From: Bacillota bacterium
GTDB taxonomy: Bacteria; Bacillota; Limnochordia; Limnochordales; Limnochordaceae
NCBI GenBank assembly: GCA_017577405.1
Contig: PIUA01000010.1
Location: forward strand, 1-48,983
DNA length: 48,983 bases
Direction of reading: 5' to 3'
The position numbers and the translations under genes were made by a program. The notes below the pieces were generated by a model, which searched no databases, had not been told where the DNA came from, and was given only the letters and a program-made list of their open reading frames with translations. This document shows positions 17,036-25,448 of this stretch, in pieces (position 1 is the first letter of the stretch; each line of letters begins with the position of its first letter).

Positions 17036-19177
17036 TCAGGGTGTCTCGGGGGAAGCCTCCGCCTCCGGCCCCTCCTCCGGGAGAAGGAGGCGGCGCAGGA
17101 GGTCGGAAAGGCTCCCGGGGCGCCGGGGCAGCCCGTCATCGCGCTCGGACGCCGCCCCAGGGGCCTGGGGGCGGGGGGCCTGGGGAAGGAGAAGGGGGAA
17201 GAGGGAGCCGGAGCGGGGCCGGCCAGGCTCCGCGGCGACGGTCACCTCGCCCCGTTCGAAGGCCGCGCGGCTGGCCGGCAGCCCCTCCCCTTGGGGCGCG
17301 CCCCAGGTGCAGGGCGCGTACCGGCTGGGCACCTGGCCCCGGAGGAGGGCGTGAGGTTGGGCCCGGGGGCAGCGCTCGCTCGCCCGCAGGCCGGTGAAGG
17401 GATCGATGAGCACGTCGGGGACCACCCCCGGGGGCGGGGTGAAGGCCTGGACCGGCCGGTGGGCCAAAGCCCGGGTGATGAACCGGCCCCACAAGGGGGC
17501 GGCCAGGGTTCCCCCGCCGCCGGCGATGGGCGAGCCGTCGTCGTTGCCCAGGTAGACGGCCGCCACCAGCTCCGGCGTGTACCCCACAAACCAGGCATTG
17601 ACCAGATCGTCGCTGGTCCCCGTCTTCCCCGCGGCCGGCCGACCGGGCCACGCCGCGGTCCCCGTGCCCGTCTCCACCACGCCCCGGAGCATGTCGGTGA
17701 TCAGGTAGGCGATCTGTGGGCTGAGGACCAGGCGGGGGTCCGGCTCCTCCTCGATCCAGACCCGGCCTTGAGCATCTTGGACTCGGATGATGCCGTGGGG
17801 TTCCACCCGGTAGCCGCCGTTGGCGAAGACCGCATAGGCGGCGGCCAGCTCCAGCGGCGTGACGCCCTCGGCCAAGGCGCCCAGCACCAGGCCCAGGTGG
17901 CGGTCGGCGTCGCCGATCCGGGAGAGACCGAGCCGCCGGGCCATCTCGATCCCCGCCTCCACCCCGATCTGACTCAAAAGCCACACGGAGCCGTTGTTGA
18001 GCGAATCGACCAGGGCCTGGCGAAGGGTGACCGGGCCCCAGTACTCATCCTTGTAGTTCTCCGGGGCGTACTCGCCGAACCGGTGGGGCCGGTCGTCCAC
18101 CAGCCAGTTGGGCTGCCAGCCCTGTTCCAGGGCGGCGGCGTAGATGATCGGCTTCAGCGCGGACCCGGGCTGGCGGACGGCCAGGGTCGCCCGGTTCCAC
18201 TGGCTCTCCCGGTAGCTGCGGCCGCCCACCAGGCCCAGGACTCCTCCTGTCTGGGGGTCCAGGGCCACGATGGCGCCCTGGTGCTCGCCCAGGATCCCCT
18301 CCATGGCCGCTTGCACCTGGGGATCGATGGTGGTCTGGACCACCAGCCCGCCGTACCGGACCAGGTTGGAGCCCAGCCGCCGGACGAGTTCAGACCGGAT
18401 CCAGTCGGTAACGTACCGCTCGCCCCCGGAGGGCCGTTGGGCCAACTGGAGGGGGGCTTCCCGGGCGGCGGCCGCCTCCTCCCGGGTGACGTAGCCGTCC
18501 TCCACCATGCGGTCCAACACGTAGGCCTGCCGGGCTAAGGCACCGTCCAAGTTGCGGAAGGGTGAGTACAGGTAAGGCCCCTGGAGGATACCGGCCAAGA
18601 GCGCGCTCTGGCCCAGGTGAAGCTGTTCGGGCGGGCGCCCGAAGTAGGTCCGGCTGGCCGCGTCGACGCCCACCGCCCCCTCGCCGAACTCGTACCGGTT
18701 GAGGTACATCTCCAGGATCTCCTCTTTGGAGAAGCGCTGCTCCAGGAAGAGGGCCAGGACCATCTCCTGGACCTTTCGGCTGAGGGTCTGCTCGGTGGTG
18801 AGGAAGAGGGTGCGGGCCAGCTGCTGGGTGATGGTGCTGGCCCCCTGGACGATGGACCCGGCCCGCAGGTTGGCCCAGATGGCCCGCCCGATGGCGATCA
18901 GGTCCACCCCGCGGTGCTGGTAGAAGCGCTTGTCCTCCGCGGCCACCACCGCCTGCTGGAGGTGTAGGGGCACCTCATCCAACGAGACCCGTCGGACGGC
19001 GCCCCAGCCAGCGTACGCAAAAAACTGCCCCTCCCGGTCCAGAAGGACGGCCGCCTGGGGCGGCGCGTCCGGGTCCAAGCCAGCCACCAGACGGTAGCTG
19101 TTGACCACCACCAGCACCAGGACCAGAAGGAGCAGGATCAAAACCCCGAGTCCGATGCGTCGGAACCAACGGATCAT
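17036..19177 (-). CDS. Class A penicillin-binding protein (glycosyltransferase/transpeptidase, PBP1A family)
   Basis: A 713-residue bifunctional peptidoglycan synthase. Residues 7-30 are one membrane anchor. The GT51 domain (about 50-230) has its catalytic Glu at E81 in AAEDKRFYQHRG and the motif GASTITQQLARTLFL. The transpeptidase domain has the nucleophile S339 in SALK, SLN at 392-394 and KTGT at 518-521. A Pro/Arg-rich tail of about 100 residues follows. ATG 19177 has only a weak SD. It lies 89 nt downstream of the opine-dehydrogenase gene on the same strand without a visible terminator, so it may share the c-di-AMP riboswitch. Confidence 0.95.
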   Translation of the reverse strand: MIRWFRRIGLGVLILLLLVLVLVVVNSYRLVAGLDPDAPPQAAVLLDREGQFFAYAGWGAVRRVSLDEVPLHLQQAVVAAEDKRFYQHRGVDLIAIGRAIWANLRAGSIVQGASTITQQLARTLFLTTEQTLSRKVQEMVLALFLEQRFSKEEILEMYLNRYEFGEGAVGVDAASRTYFGRPPEQLHLGQSALLAGILQGPYLYSPFRNLDGALARQAYVLDRMVEDGYVTREEAAAAREAPLQLAQRPSGGERYVTDWIRSELVRRLGSNLVRYGGLVVQTTIDPQVQAAMEGILGEHQGAIVALDPQTGGVLGLVGGRSYRESQWNRATLAVRQPGSALKPIIYAAALEQGWQPNWLVDDRPHRFGEYAPENYKDEYWGPVTLRQALVDSLNNGSVWLLSQIGVEAGIEMARRLGLSRIGDADRHLGLVLGALAEGVTPLELAAAYAVFANGGYRVEPHGIIRVQDAQGRVWIEEEPDPRLVLSPQIAYLITDMLRGVVETGTGTAAWPGRPAAGKTGTSDDLVNAWFVGYTPELVAAVYLGNDDGSPIAGGGGTLAAPLWGRFITRALAHRPVQAFTPPPGVVPDVLIDPFTGLRASERCPRAQPHALLRGQVPSRYAPCTWGAPQGEGLPASRAAFERGEVTVAAEPGRPRSGSLFPLLLPQAPRPQAPGAASERDDGLPRRPGSLSDLLRRLLLPEEGPEAEASPETP

Positions 19178-19266
19178 GGCAGTGGCGGGCCTCGAACGGC
19201 CTCGCCCCTACCTTGCGACAGGGAACGGGAGCCTATACGAAGCTCACGTGTTCCGGCGCCCTTGGG

Positions 19267-20379
19267 TCAGCCTTCCATCCCCGCCCGGTGGGCCTGAGGG
19301 GCGAAGCCCAGCTCCACCGTGCGCCGGATGGCTGCCGGGCCCAGACCCGCCAAGCCCAGACTCTCCACCGTACGGCCGGTGGCGCTGTACTCCACCCGGT
19401 GGAGGCACTCAGCCATCCGGACCAGGGACTCCATGACGGCCATGGGCAGGCCCAGGGCCTTCCCCAGGGAGACCATGGGGACCAGCCCCGTGGGCACATC
19501 CTCCGTCAGGTAGCGGTGCCGGTCGGTTTGGGGGGCCTTCAGGCCCCGGTAGGACCGGTTGGCCTGAATGGACTCGTAGAGGTTCCGGCCGTCGACACCG
19601 TACGCCTTCCGCAGCCACTGGCGGGCCGACAGGACCTCCACCCCCAACCGGGCGGCCAGGTCGGTCCGCTCCCGGTCGGCCTCTTCCATCACCGCCGCCA
19701 CCCCGGGGGTGATCCCTTCATGGTAGTGGTCGAAGGGGAGGCCTGCCTGAACCCGGCCCAAGTTGAGCAGGAGGGGCGCGGGGTGGAAGATGGCGCCGAT
19801 ATTCTGCAGGCTCGTCTCCAACACGTTCCGGGCGGGCACGAAGGCCGGGTGGATCTTCTGCAGCAGCTCGACGACCCGCCGCGTCTGGTGGGCCGGCACC
19901 GCCGCCACCCGGACCCGCTGCTTGATCTGGTAGATCCGCGCGGTCCCCGGCGCCTCGACACGACTGGCCATGAGGAAGGTCTCCGCCTCCGCCACCACGT
20001 TGGGAAGGCCGGCAGCCGCCAGAATCCGGGCCACCTCCAGGGCCCCGCCCGTCCGGCCGGGGTGGAGGAGGACCACCTGCTCGGGCGAGAGGTGAGGAAC
20101 CATCCGGTAGGCCAGGGGCCGGTGGGCCGTGGCCGGTGTCACCACCATCACCAGGTCGGCCCCGTCCAGGGCCTCATCGATGTGGGTGGTCACCTGCAGC
20201 CGCACGTGGCCCGAGACCACACCCTCGAGGGTCAGCCCAGAGCGGAGGGGCATCAGAGCCTCGGCCGAGCGGTTGAAGAGCCGGACCTGGTGCCCTTGCC
20301 AAGCCATCCAACCGGCCATCGCCTGACCGCCATGGCCGGCGCCCAGCACGGCGACGCGCAGAAAGTCCCGGTGAGGCAT
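19267..20379 (-). CDS. Octopine/nopaline dehydrogenase family oxidoreductase
   Basis: A 370-residue NAD(P)-dependent dehydrogenase. The Rossmann motif VLGAGHGG is at residues 11-18. The C-terminal opine-dehydrogenase domain shows N193, H199-P200 and N206 in NIGAIFHPAPLLLN, and HYHEGITP near 218-225. Enzymes of this family join an amino acid and a 2-oxo acid by reductive condensation; the substrate here is unknown, and related proteins include metallophore synthases. GAGGAGG precedes ATG 20379. A promoter and c-di-AMP riboswitch lie upstream, so the gene is probably regulated by that second messenger. Confidence 0.85.
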   Translation of the reverse strand: MPHRDFLRVAVLGAGHGGQAMAGWMAWQGHQVRLFNRSAEALMPLRSGLTLEGVVSGHVRLQVTTHIDEALDGADLVMVVTPATAHRPLAYRMVPHLSPEQVVLLHPGRTGGALEVARILAAAGLPNVVAEAETFLMASRVEAPGTARIYQIKQRVRVAAVPAHQTRRVVELLQKIHPAFVPARNVLETSLQNIGAIFHPAPLLLNLGRVQAGLPFDHYHEGITPGVAAVMEEADRERTDLAARLGVEVLSARQWLRKAYGVDGRNLYESIQANRSYRGLKAPQTDRHRYLTEDVPTGLVPMVSLGKALGLPMAVMESLVRMAECLHRVEYSATGRTVESLGLAGLGPAAIRRTVELGFAPQAHRAGMEG

Positions 20380-20425
20380 GCCACAACCTCCTCACATCAC
20401 AGGATGGGCCCCGGTTGACCACGCA

Positions 20426-20495
20426 GGGAGTTGGCTGAGAGACCTCCGTGCAGGTGCCGCCACGCGGCAGGTGACGACCAACCAGCCGCACTCCC
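20426..20495 (-). promoter_or_regulatory. Long hairpin between riboswitch aptamer and start codon (expression platform candidate)
   Basis: In the minus-strand RNA, GGGAGU (20495-20490) can pair with ACUCCC (20431-20426), and GGCUG (20487-20483) with CAGCC (20437-20433). A small inner hairpin GCCGC-GUG-GCGGC caps it. No U-run follows, so it is not a classic intrinsic terminator. It may form the switching element together with the aptamer's 3' strand, or act through Rho or translation. Confidence 0.5.
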
Positions 20496-20497
20496 TT

Positions 20498-20625
20498 GCA
20501 ACGCTTGCGGGGTTAGCTGACGGGTTCGGGCGGCAAGAGTTCGCCCTTCCCCGGCCCAGGCCGGAGATTCACCCCGAAGAGGTTGGGTCCCCCGCTCGCA
20601 CCCGTGGGGCGCGATTCAGCGATTC
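20498..20625 (-). ncRNA. c-di-AMP riboswitch (ydaO-yuaA class)
   Basis: The minus-strand RNA has the class's conserved segments in order: CGCUGAAUCGCG at the 5' side, GGGGACCCAACCUCUUCGG, GGGGUGAAUCUCC, then CCCGAACCCGUCAGCUAACC and the 3' closing strand CCGCAAGCG. The outer stem CGCU/AGCG closes it. This matches the Thermoanaerobacter c-di-AMP aptamer segment by segment (recalled from memory, not aligned by program). Such switches usually turn genes off when c-di-AMP is high and control wall hydrolases, potassium uptake and osmolyte genes. Confidence 0.85.
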
Positions 20626-20656
20626 AGCTGGTCTCGAGGCGGGTTATGCACACCCA

Positions 20657-20686
20657 ATTATACGGAAACCCCTCCAGGAGATGCAA
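20657..20686 (-). promoter_or_regulatory. Promoter for the riboswitch-controlled operon
   Basis: Read on the minus strand: TTGCAT (20686-20681), an 18 nt spacer, then a perfect TATAAT (20662-20657). Transcription would start near 20650, which leaves about 270 nt of leader containing the c-di-AMP aptamer before ATG 20379. This is one of the two perfect TATAAT boxes I see in the window. Confidence 0.75.
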
Positions 20687-20844
20687 CCCGGCCTCACTCC
20701 CCGGGCCAAGATCGGTCCCGGCGCGGGTGCGCCCGGCGGGTTTCAGGCTGCAGGCCCCCGGCCGCCCGGCGCGGAACCAGAGGACAGAAGACGGCGAAAG
20801 GGCTGGCACCCCGGCGGCGCCGGGGAAGGGAGAGGAGTGCGTGC
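20687..20844. other. Intergenic region upstream of glcD
   Basis: Together with the leader at 20380-20686, this fills the 465 nt gap between two divergent genes. On the plus strand no convincing promoter for glcD is visible. A hairpin CCCCGGC-GGC-GCCGGGG at 20809-20825 ends just before the glcD SD (GGGAGAGGAG). Confidence 0.5.
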
Positions 20845-22260
20845 ATGCTCGACCCGCGGGTTGTGGATGAGCTTCGGGCCATCGTCGGCCCCGCCTGGGT
20901 CTTGGACAGCGAGGCGGACCGGGCGGCCTACGCCTACGACGGGGCCCCTGGGTACCGGTCCCTGCCCGATGCGGTGGTCTTCCCTGGGGCGACGGAGCAG
21001 GTCCAGGCGGTGGTCCGGCTGGCCGCCCGGGAGGGGATCCCCCTCCTCCCCCGGGGCCAGGCGACCAACCTCTCGGGCGGGACGGTCCCTGTGGAGGGCG
21101 GCATCGTCTTGGTCATGACCCGGATGAACCGGATCCTGGAGCTGGACCGGGAGAACCTGACGGTGACGGTGGAGCCAGGGGTGATCACGGCCCAGCTCCA
21201 ACGGCAGGTGGAGGCGGAGGGTCTCTTTTACCCGCCCGATCCGGGGAGTGTGGCCGTCTCCACCATCGGCGGGAACGTGGCGGAGAACGCCGGGGGCCTG
21301 CGGGGGTTGAAGTACGGTGTCACCGGCGATTACGTCATGGGCTTGGAGGCGGTGCTGGCCAACGGTGAGCGGATCACCACCGGGGGCAAGAACGTCAAGG
21401 ATGTGGCCGGCTACGACCTGACCCGGCTCCTGGTTGGCTCGGAGGGGACCTTGGCCATCATCACCCGGATCATCCTCCGGCTGATTCCCCTGCCGCCGGC
21501 CCGCCAGGTGGCCCTGGCTGTCTACACCCGCCTGGAGGAGGCGGCTCGGAGCGTGGAGCGGATCATCGCCGCCCGCATGCTCCCCGCCACCCTAGAGTTC
21601 CTCGATCAGGGCACCATCCAGGCGGTGGAGGCCTTCGCCCGGGTGGGTCTTCCCACTGACGCGCAGGCCGTCCTCCTCATCGGCCAGGACGGTCCGGAAG
21701 AGCAGGTGGCCAACGACATCGCCGCGGCGGCGGCCATCTGCCGGGAGGCGGGGGCGGTCCGGGTGGAGGTGGGCGCCAGCCCTGAGGAGGGCGACCGCCT
21801 GATGGCGGCCCGCAGGGCAGCCCTTTCCGCCCTGGCTCGGATCCGCCCCACCACCATCCTGGAGGACGCCACCGTGCCCCGGGCCCGCCTGGTGGAGATG
21901 CTCCAGGCCATCCAGGAGGCGGCGGCCCGGCACCGGGTGACCATCTGCACCTTCGGCCACGCGGGCGACGGCAACCTCCACCCCACCTGCCTCACCGACG
22001 AGCGGGACCGGGAGGAGATGGCCCGGGTGGAGGCTGCCTTCGAGGACATTTTCCGGGCGGCCATCCAACTGGGCGGGACCATCACCGGTGAGCACGGGGT
22101 GGGCCTGGCCAAGCAGAACTACCTGGAGTGGAAGGTCGGCCCCGCGGGGATGGCGGCCATGCGGGCGATCAAGGAGGCTCTGGACCCCCAGAACCTGCTC
22201 AACCCGGGGAAGATCTTGCCCCGCCAGCGCCCCCGTCGCCTGGTGGTGAGGCAGGGATGA
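20845..22260 (+). CDS. glcD: FAD-linked 2-hydroxyacid oxidase subunit (GlcD-like)
   Basis: A 471-residue FAD-dependent oxidoreductase. The PCMH-type FAD domain includes RGQATNLSGGTVPVEGG (about 70-86) and GGNVAENAGGLRGLKYGVTG. The C-terminal domain holds FGHAGDGNLHP and GTITGEHGVGLAKQNYL. It oxidises glycolate or D-lactate to the 2-oxo acid. Its stop overlaps the start of the Fe-S subunit (ATGA). GlcE, the third subunit in E. coli, is absent, so it may work as a two-part enzyme as in many Firmicutes. Confidence 0.9.
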   Translation: MLDPRVVDELRAIVGPAWVLDSEADRAAYAYDGAPGYRSLPDAVVFPGATEQVQAVVRLAAREGIPLLPRGQATNLSGGTVPVEGGIVLVMTRMNRILELDRENLTVTVEPGVITAQLQRQVEAEGLFYPPDPGSVAVSTIGGNVAENAGGLRGLKYGVTGDYVMGLEAVLANGERITTGGKNVKDVAGYDLTRLLVGSEGTLAIITRIILRLIPLPPARQVALAVYTRLEEAARSVERIIAARMLPATLEFLDQGTIQAVEAFARVGLPTDAQAVLLIGQDGPEEQVANDIAAAAAICREAGAVRVEVGASPEEGDRLMAARRAALSALARIRPTTILEDATVPRARLVEMLQAIQEAAARHRVTICTFGHAGDGNLHPTCLTDERDREEMARVEAAFEDIFRAAIQLGGTITGEHGVGLAKQNYLEWKVGPAGMAAMRAIKEALDPQNLLNPGKILPRQRPRRLVVRQG

Positions 22261-23588
22261 GCGGGCCGCTCAAGCTGCGGGATCCCGAGACCCTCCGGCT
22301 CCCCCTGGAGGCGGCGGTCCAGTGCATGCGGTGCGGCTTCTGCCTGGCCGCCTGCCCGACCTACCAGGTGACAGGCTTGGAGACCCAAAGCCCCCGGGGG
22401 CGGATCCACCTGGTCCGCTCGGCCGCGGAAGGGTGGCTGGATCCGGCGGCCATCCTCCCCGCGTTGGACCTGTGCATCGGCTGCCGGGCCTGTGAGCCTG
22501 CCTGCCCGGCCGGGGTCCCCTACGGCCAGATCCTGGAGGCGAGCCGGGCGGAGCTGGAGCCCCGGCGGCCCCGCCCCTGGCTGGAAGGGGTTGCCTGGCG
22601 GGTTGTTCTCCGGGGCCTCTTGGGCCGCCCCTGGGGGCTCCGCCTGAGCCGGTGGCTCTACCGCCTCTACCGCGCCCTGGGGCTCCAGGGCCTGATCCGT
22701 CGGACGGGGGTCTTGGAACGGCTCCTGCCGCCCTTGGGTGAGCTGGAGGCCTCCCTGCCCAGCCCGGAGCGGGCGGACGGGCCCGCCAGGGGGAAGGCCC
22801 CCTTGGGGAACGGTCCACGGGTCGCCTTCTTCTCCGGGTGTGTGCAGGCCATCGCTCTGGACCACGTCAACCAGGCGGCCATCCGGGTTCTGGAGGCGGC
22901 GGGCTGCCAGGTCCTCATCCCGCCCGGCCAGGGGTGCTGCGGGGCGGTCCACGCCCACCTGGGGGACCGGGAGGCCGCCTTGGCTCAGGCCCGGCGGAAC
23001 ATCGAGGTCTTCGAGCAGGTGGAGGCCGACTGGATCGTGAACGTGGCGGGTGGTTGCGGCGCGGCCCTCAAGGAGTACCCCGACTGGCTGGCCGGCGATC
23101 CCCAGTGGGCTGAGCGGGCCCAGGCCTTCGCCAGCCGATGCCGGGACTTCACCGAGCTGGTGGACCAGCTGCCCCTTCCCGAGCTGGGGCCCTTCGAGGC
23201 GGCGGTCACCTACCAGGACTCGTGCCACCTGCGGAATGTGCAAGGGGTGGTCGATCCGCCCCGGCGCCTCCTCCGGCGGGTGCCCGGCCTCCGGTACGTG
23301 GAGCTGCCTGGCGCGGCCCAGTGCTGTGGCGCAGGCGGCGTCTACACCCTCACCCAGCCGGCTATGAGCCGGGAGCTTTTGGATGCTAAGATGGCCCAGG
23401 TGGCCCAGGTGGGGGCTTCGGTCCTGGCGGTGGCCAACACCCCCTGCCACCTCCAGCTCTTGATGGGGGCCCGGCGGCTCGCTCAAGGGCGGGTGGGCGG
23501 CGCGCCGGCGACGGCGCCCGTTCAGGTGCTCCACATCGCCGAGATCCTCGACCGGGCCATCCAGGCCGGGGCCCGGGGAGCCGGTTAG
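22257..23588 (+). CDS. glcF: Fe-S subunit of glycolate/lactate oxidase (GlcF-like)
   Basis: A 443-residue electron-transfer subunit. Two 4Fe-4S ferredoxin motifs are complete: C23-C26-C29-C33 in CMRCGFCLAACP and C73-C76-C79-C83 in CIGCRACEPACP. Two CCG domains follow, with GQGCCGAVHAHLGD and AAQCCGAGGVYTL. ATG 22257 overlaps the glcD stop by 4 nt. Together they would move electrons from 2-hydroxyacids to a quinone or other carrier. Its last 4 nt overlap a convergent gene. Confidence 0.92.
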   Translation: MSGPLKLRDPETLRLPLEAAVQCMRCGFCLAACPTYQVTGLETQSPRGRIHLVRSAAEGWLDPAAILPALDLCIGCRACEPACPAGVPYGQILEASRAELEPRRPRPWLEGVAWRVVLRGLLGRPWGLRLSRWLYRLYRALGLQGLIRRTGVLERLLPPLGELEASLPSPERADGPARGKAPLGNGPRVAFFSGCVQAIALDHVNQAAIRVLEAAGCQVLIPPGQGCCGAVHAHLGDREAALAQARRNIEVFEQVEADWIVNVAGGCGAALKEYPDWLAGDPQWAERAQAFASRCRDFTELVDQLPLPELGPFEAAVTYQDSCHLRNVQGVVDPPRRLLRRVPGLRYVELPGAAQCCGAGGVYTLTQPAMSRELLDAKMAQVAQVGASVLAVANTPCHLQLLMGARRLAQGRVGGAPATAPVQVLHIAEILDRAIQAGARGAG

Positions 23589-23962
23589 AGGAGCCCGCCG
23601 TGCTCCCGGACCACCAGCTCCGCCCGGTCCAGCTCCCGGGCGGGGGCGACGATGGTGAGCAGGTAGCCCTTCTCGGGGGCGTCGGTTTCCAGGCCGGAGC
23701 TACCGGCCCCAGGGACGGGCCCCATCAGGGGAGCGCCCGCCTCTTCGGGGCCGTCTCCGCCCCCGGGGGCCAGGCTGGTGAAGCTGCCCGTCAGGGGGTT
23801 GGTCAGAATGGAGGCGTCTCCCCTGGCGTGGCGGCTCACCCGGTCGATGTGGAGCTGGTGGAAGCCCGCTGCCCCGAGGGCCGCCTTCGCCGCCTCGGCC
23901 TGGGCCCGGGAGGGGAAGAAGGCAAGGAGTATCTGCCGGTCCGGCTCCTGGCTCACGGCCAT
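23585..23962 (-). CDS. Small protein of unknown function
   Basis: A 125-residue protein I cannot name. The first 60 residues (ILLAFFPSRAQAEAAKAALG, then FHQLHIDRVSRH) and the last 30 (GYLLTIVAPARELDRAELVV) look like two halves of a ferredoxin-like alpha/beta fold, a pattern seen in YflT/DUF1269-type stress proteins, split by a Gly/Pro-rich insert (about 70-95). It lies 43 nt downstream of spoVR on the same strand. Its stop overlaps glcF by 4 nt on the other strand. Confidence 0.6.
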   Translation of the reverse strand: MAVSQEPDRQILLAFFPSRAQAEAAKAALGAAGFHQLHIDRVSRHARGDASILTNPLTGSFTSLAPGGGDGPEEAGAPLMGPVPGAGSSGLETDAPEKGYLLTIVAPARELDRAELVVREHGGLL

Positions 23963-24005
23963 CCCTCCCGGGGGCTAGTATCTCCTGGGAGGCGAGGTGC
24001 CCGAC

Positions 24006-25448
24006 TCACGGGCTCGCGGCGCTCTCGCCGTCGAAGACGTAGACCCGCTCCCGCCCCTGTTCCACGGTGGCCAGGTGGACGGGCTTCCCCCAGAGGCGGT
24101 AGAGGTGTTCCAAGGTCTTCAGGGCATACCGCCGGTCCAGATCCCACCCCTCATGGCGGTGGCGGAGGAGAAGCTCGCCCCGGCCCCGGTAGTCGCCATC
24201 CTCCACCACGATGTAGGGGATGCCGCAGTGGGTCAGCCTCTGGACCAGGTGATCCCGCACCCGCTCCCAGTCCTTCTCCACCACCTGCCAGTGGCCGTCC
24301 ACCTGAGCGTAGAGGTAAAGGTCCAGCTCCTCCACCAGCTCCTTGGTCAGGTAGTTGCGGATGAAGGAGAGGTCCGTCTCCGTCTCCCGGACCTCGAAGA
24401 TCTTGGCCCGCCCCTCGCCCCCCTGTCGGCCCCACCGCTCCCGCTCCTCGGGGGTGGGGTGGTCCCACCGCCGCTCGATGGACTCGAAGAGCTTCAGGCC
24501 CAGAAGGTAGGGGTTGATCTGGTGGGGGGAGGGCTGGATGACGCCCGCGTGCATCTGAGCGAACTCCAAGGCCTCCGCGTCGGAGAGGTCCAGGGCCCGC
24601 ATGATCCTTGTGTGGAAGTAGGTGGCCCACCCCTCGTTCATGATCTTGGTCTCCAACTGGGGCCAGAAGTAGAGCATCTCCTGGCGGATCATGAGGAGCA
24701 CGTCCCGCTCCCAAGGCTCCAGGATGGGGGACGCCTCCGCGATGAACCGGACCAGGTCTTTGACGGGCCGCCGGGGGAAGGCCCGCCGGGTGGGCTGGGC
24801 GGGTGGGCTCTCTTGGCGCTCCTCACCGGTGCCGCCGGGCAGCCACCGGTCCAGGGCCCACAGATCGGCGTAGGGGTCCTGGGCTGCACCGTCAGCCGGG
24901 CTCCGCTCCGGCAGGTTCGGTTCCTCCTCGGGCTCGCGGGCCCAGGGGTCGGTGTAGGGATCCACCTGATCCTGGATGGCCAGAGCCGCGTCCAGGACGC
25001 GCTCCACCGCCTCCCGGCCGTACTTGAACTCATAGGCCCGGATCCGCTCCGCGTGGACCGCCATGGTCTCCACCATATCCCGGGCGGTCCGCCGGAAGCG
25101 GGCGTTGTTCTTGAAGAAGTCCACGTGCGCCAGGACGTGGGCGGCCACCACCAGGTTCTGGAGGAGGCTGTTCCCCTCGAGCAGGAAGGCGTAAGCCGGG
25201 TTGGCGTTGATCACCAGCTCGTAGATCCGGCTCAGGTTGAAGTCGTACTCGGTCTTCATCCGGTGGTAGGCCTTCCCAAAGCTCCAGTGGCTGAACCGGC
25301 GGGGCATGCCGTAGGCCCCGAAGGTGTACATCACCTGGGCCGGCACCACCTCGAAGCGGACCGGGTAGTAGTCCAGGCCCAGGGACCGGGCGATCCGGTC
25401 GATCTCCTCCAACCGCCGTTCGAAGAGGGCCAGCTCCGCCGGGGTCAT
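24006..25448 (-). CDS. spoVR: SpoVR family protein
   Basis: A 480-residue cytoplasmic protein. The blocks VMYTFGAYGMPRRFSHWSFG, RIYELVINANPAYAFLLEGN and MNEGWATYFHTRIM with PHQINPYLLGLKLFE are typical of SpoVR/YcgB. In Bacillus it is needed for proper spore cortex formation; the biochemical function is unknown. Its start overlaps the yhbH stop (ATGA). Residues about 185-245 contain a variable Pro/Glu-rich insert that is not part of the core. The trio prkA-yhbH-spoVR is conserved from Bacillus to enterobacteria. Confidence 0.93.
   Translation of the reverse strand: MTPAELALFERRLEEIDRIARSLGLDYYPVRFEVVPAQVMYTFGAYGMPRRFSHWSFGKAYHRMKTEYDFNLSRIYELVINANPAYAFLLEGNSLLQNLVVAAHVLAHVDFFKNNARFRRTARDMVETMAVHAERIRAYEFKYGREAVERVLDAALAIQDQVDPYTDPWAREPEEEPNLPERSPADGAAQDPYADLWALDRWLPGGTGEERQESPPAQPTRRAFPRRPVKDLVRFIAEASPILEPWERDVLLMIRQEMLYFWPQLETKIMNEGWATYFHTRIMRALDLSDAEALEFAQMHAGVIQPSPHQINPYLLGLKLFESIERRWDHPTPEERERWGRQGGEGRAKIFEVRETETDLSFIRNYLTKELVEELDLYLYAQVDGHWQVVEKDWERVRDHLVQRLTHCGIPYIVVEDGDYRGRGELLLRHRHEGWDLDRRYALKTLEHLYRLWGKPVHLATVEQGRERVYVFDGESAASP

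Noticed and set aside
17036-18538. Plus-strand open frame of 529 residues over the PBP gene
   Set aside because: It is antisense to a protein with complete GT51 and transpeptidase motifs.
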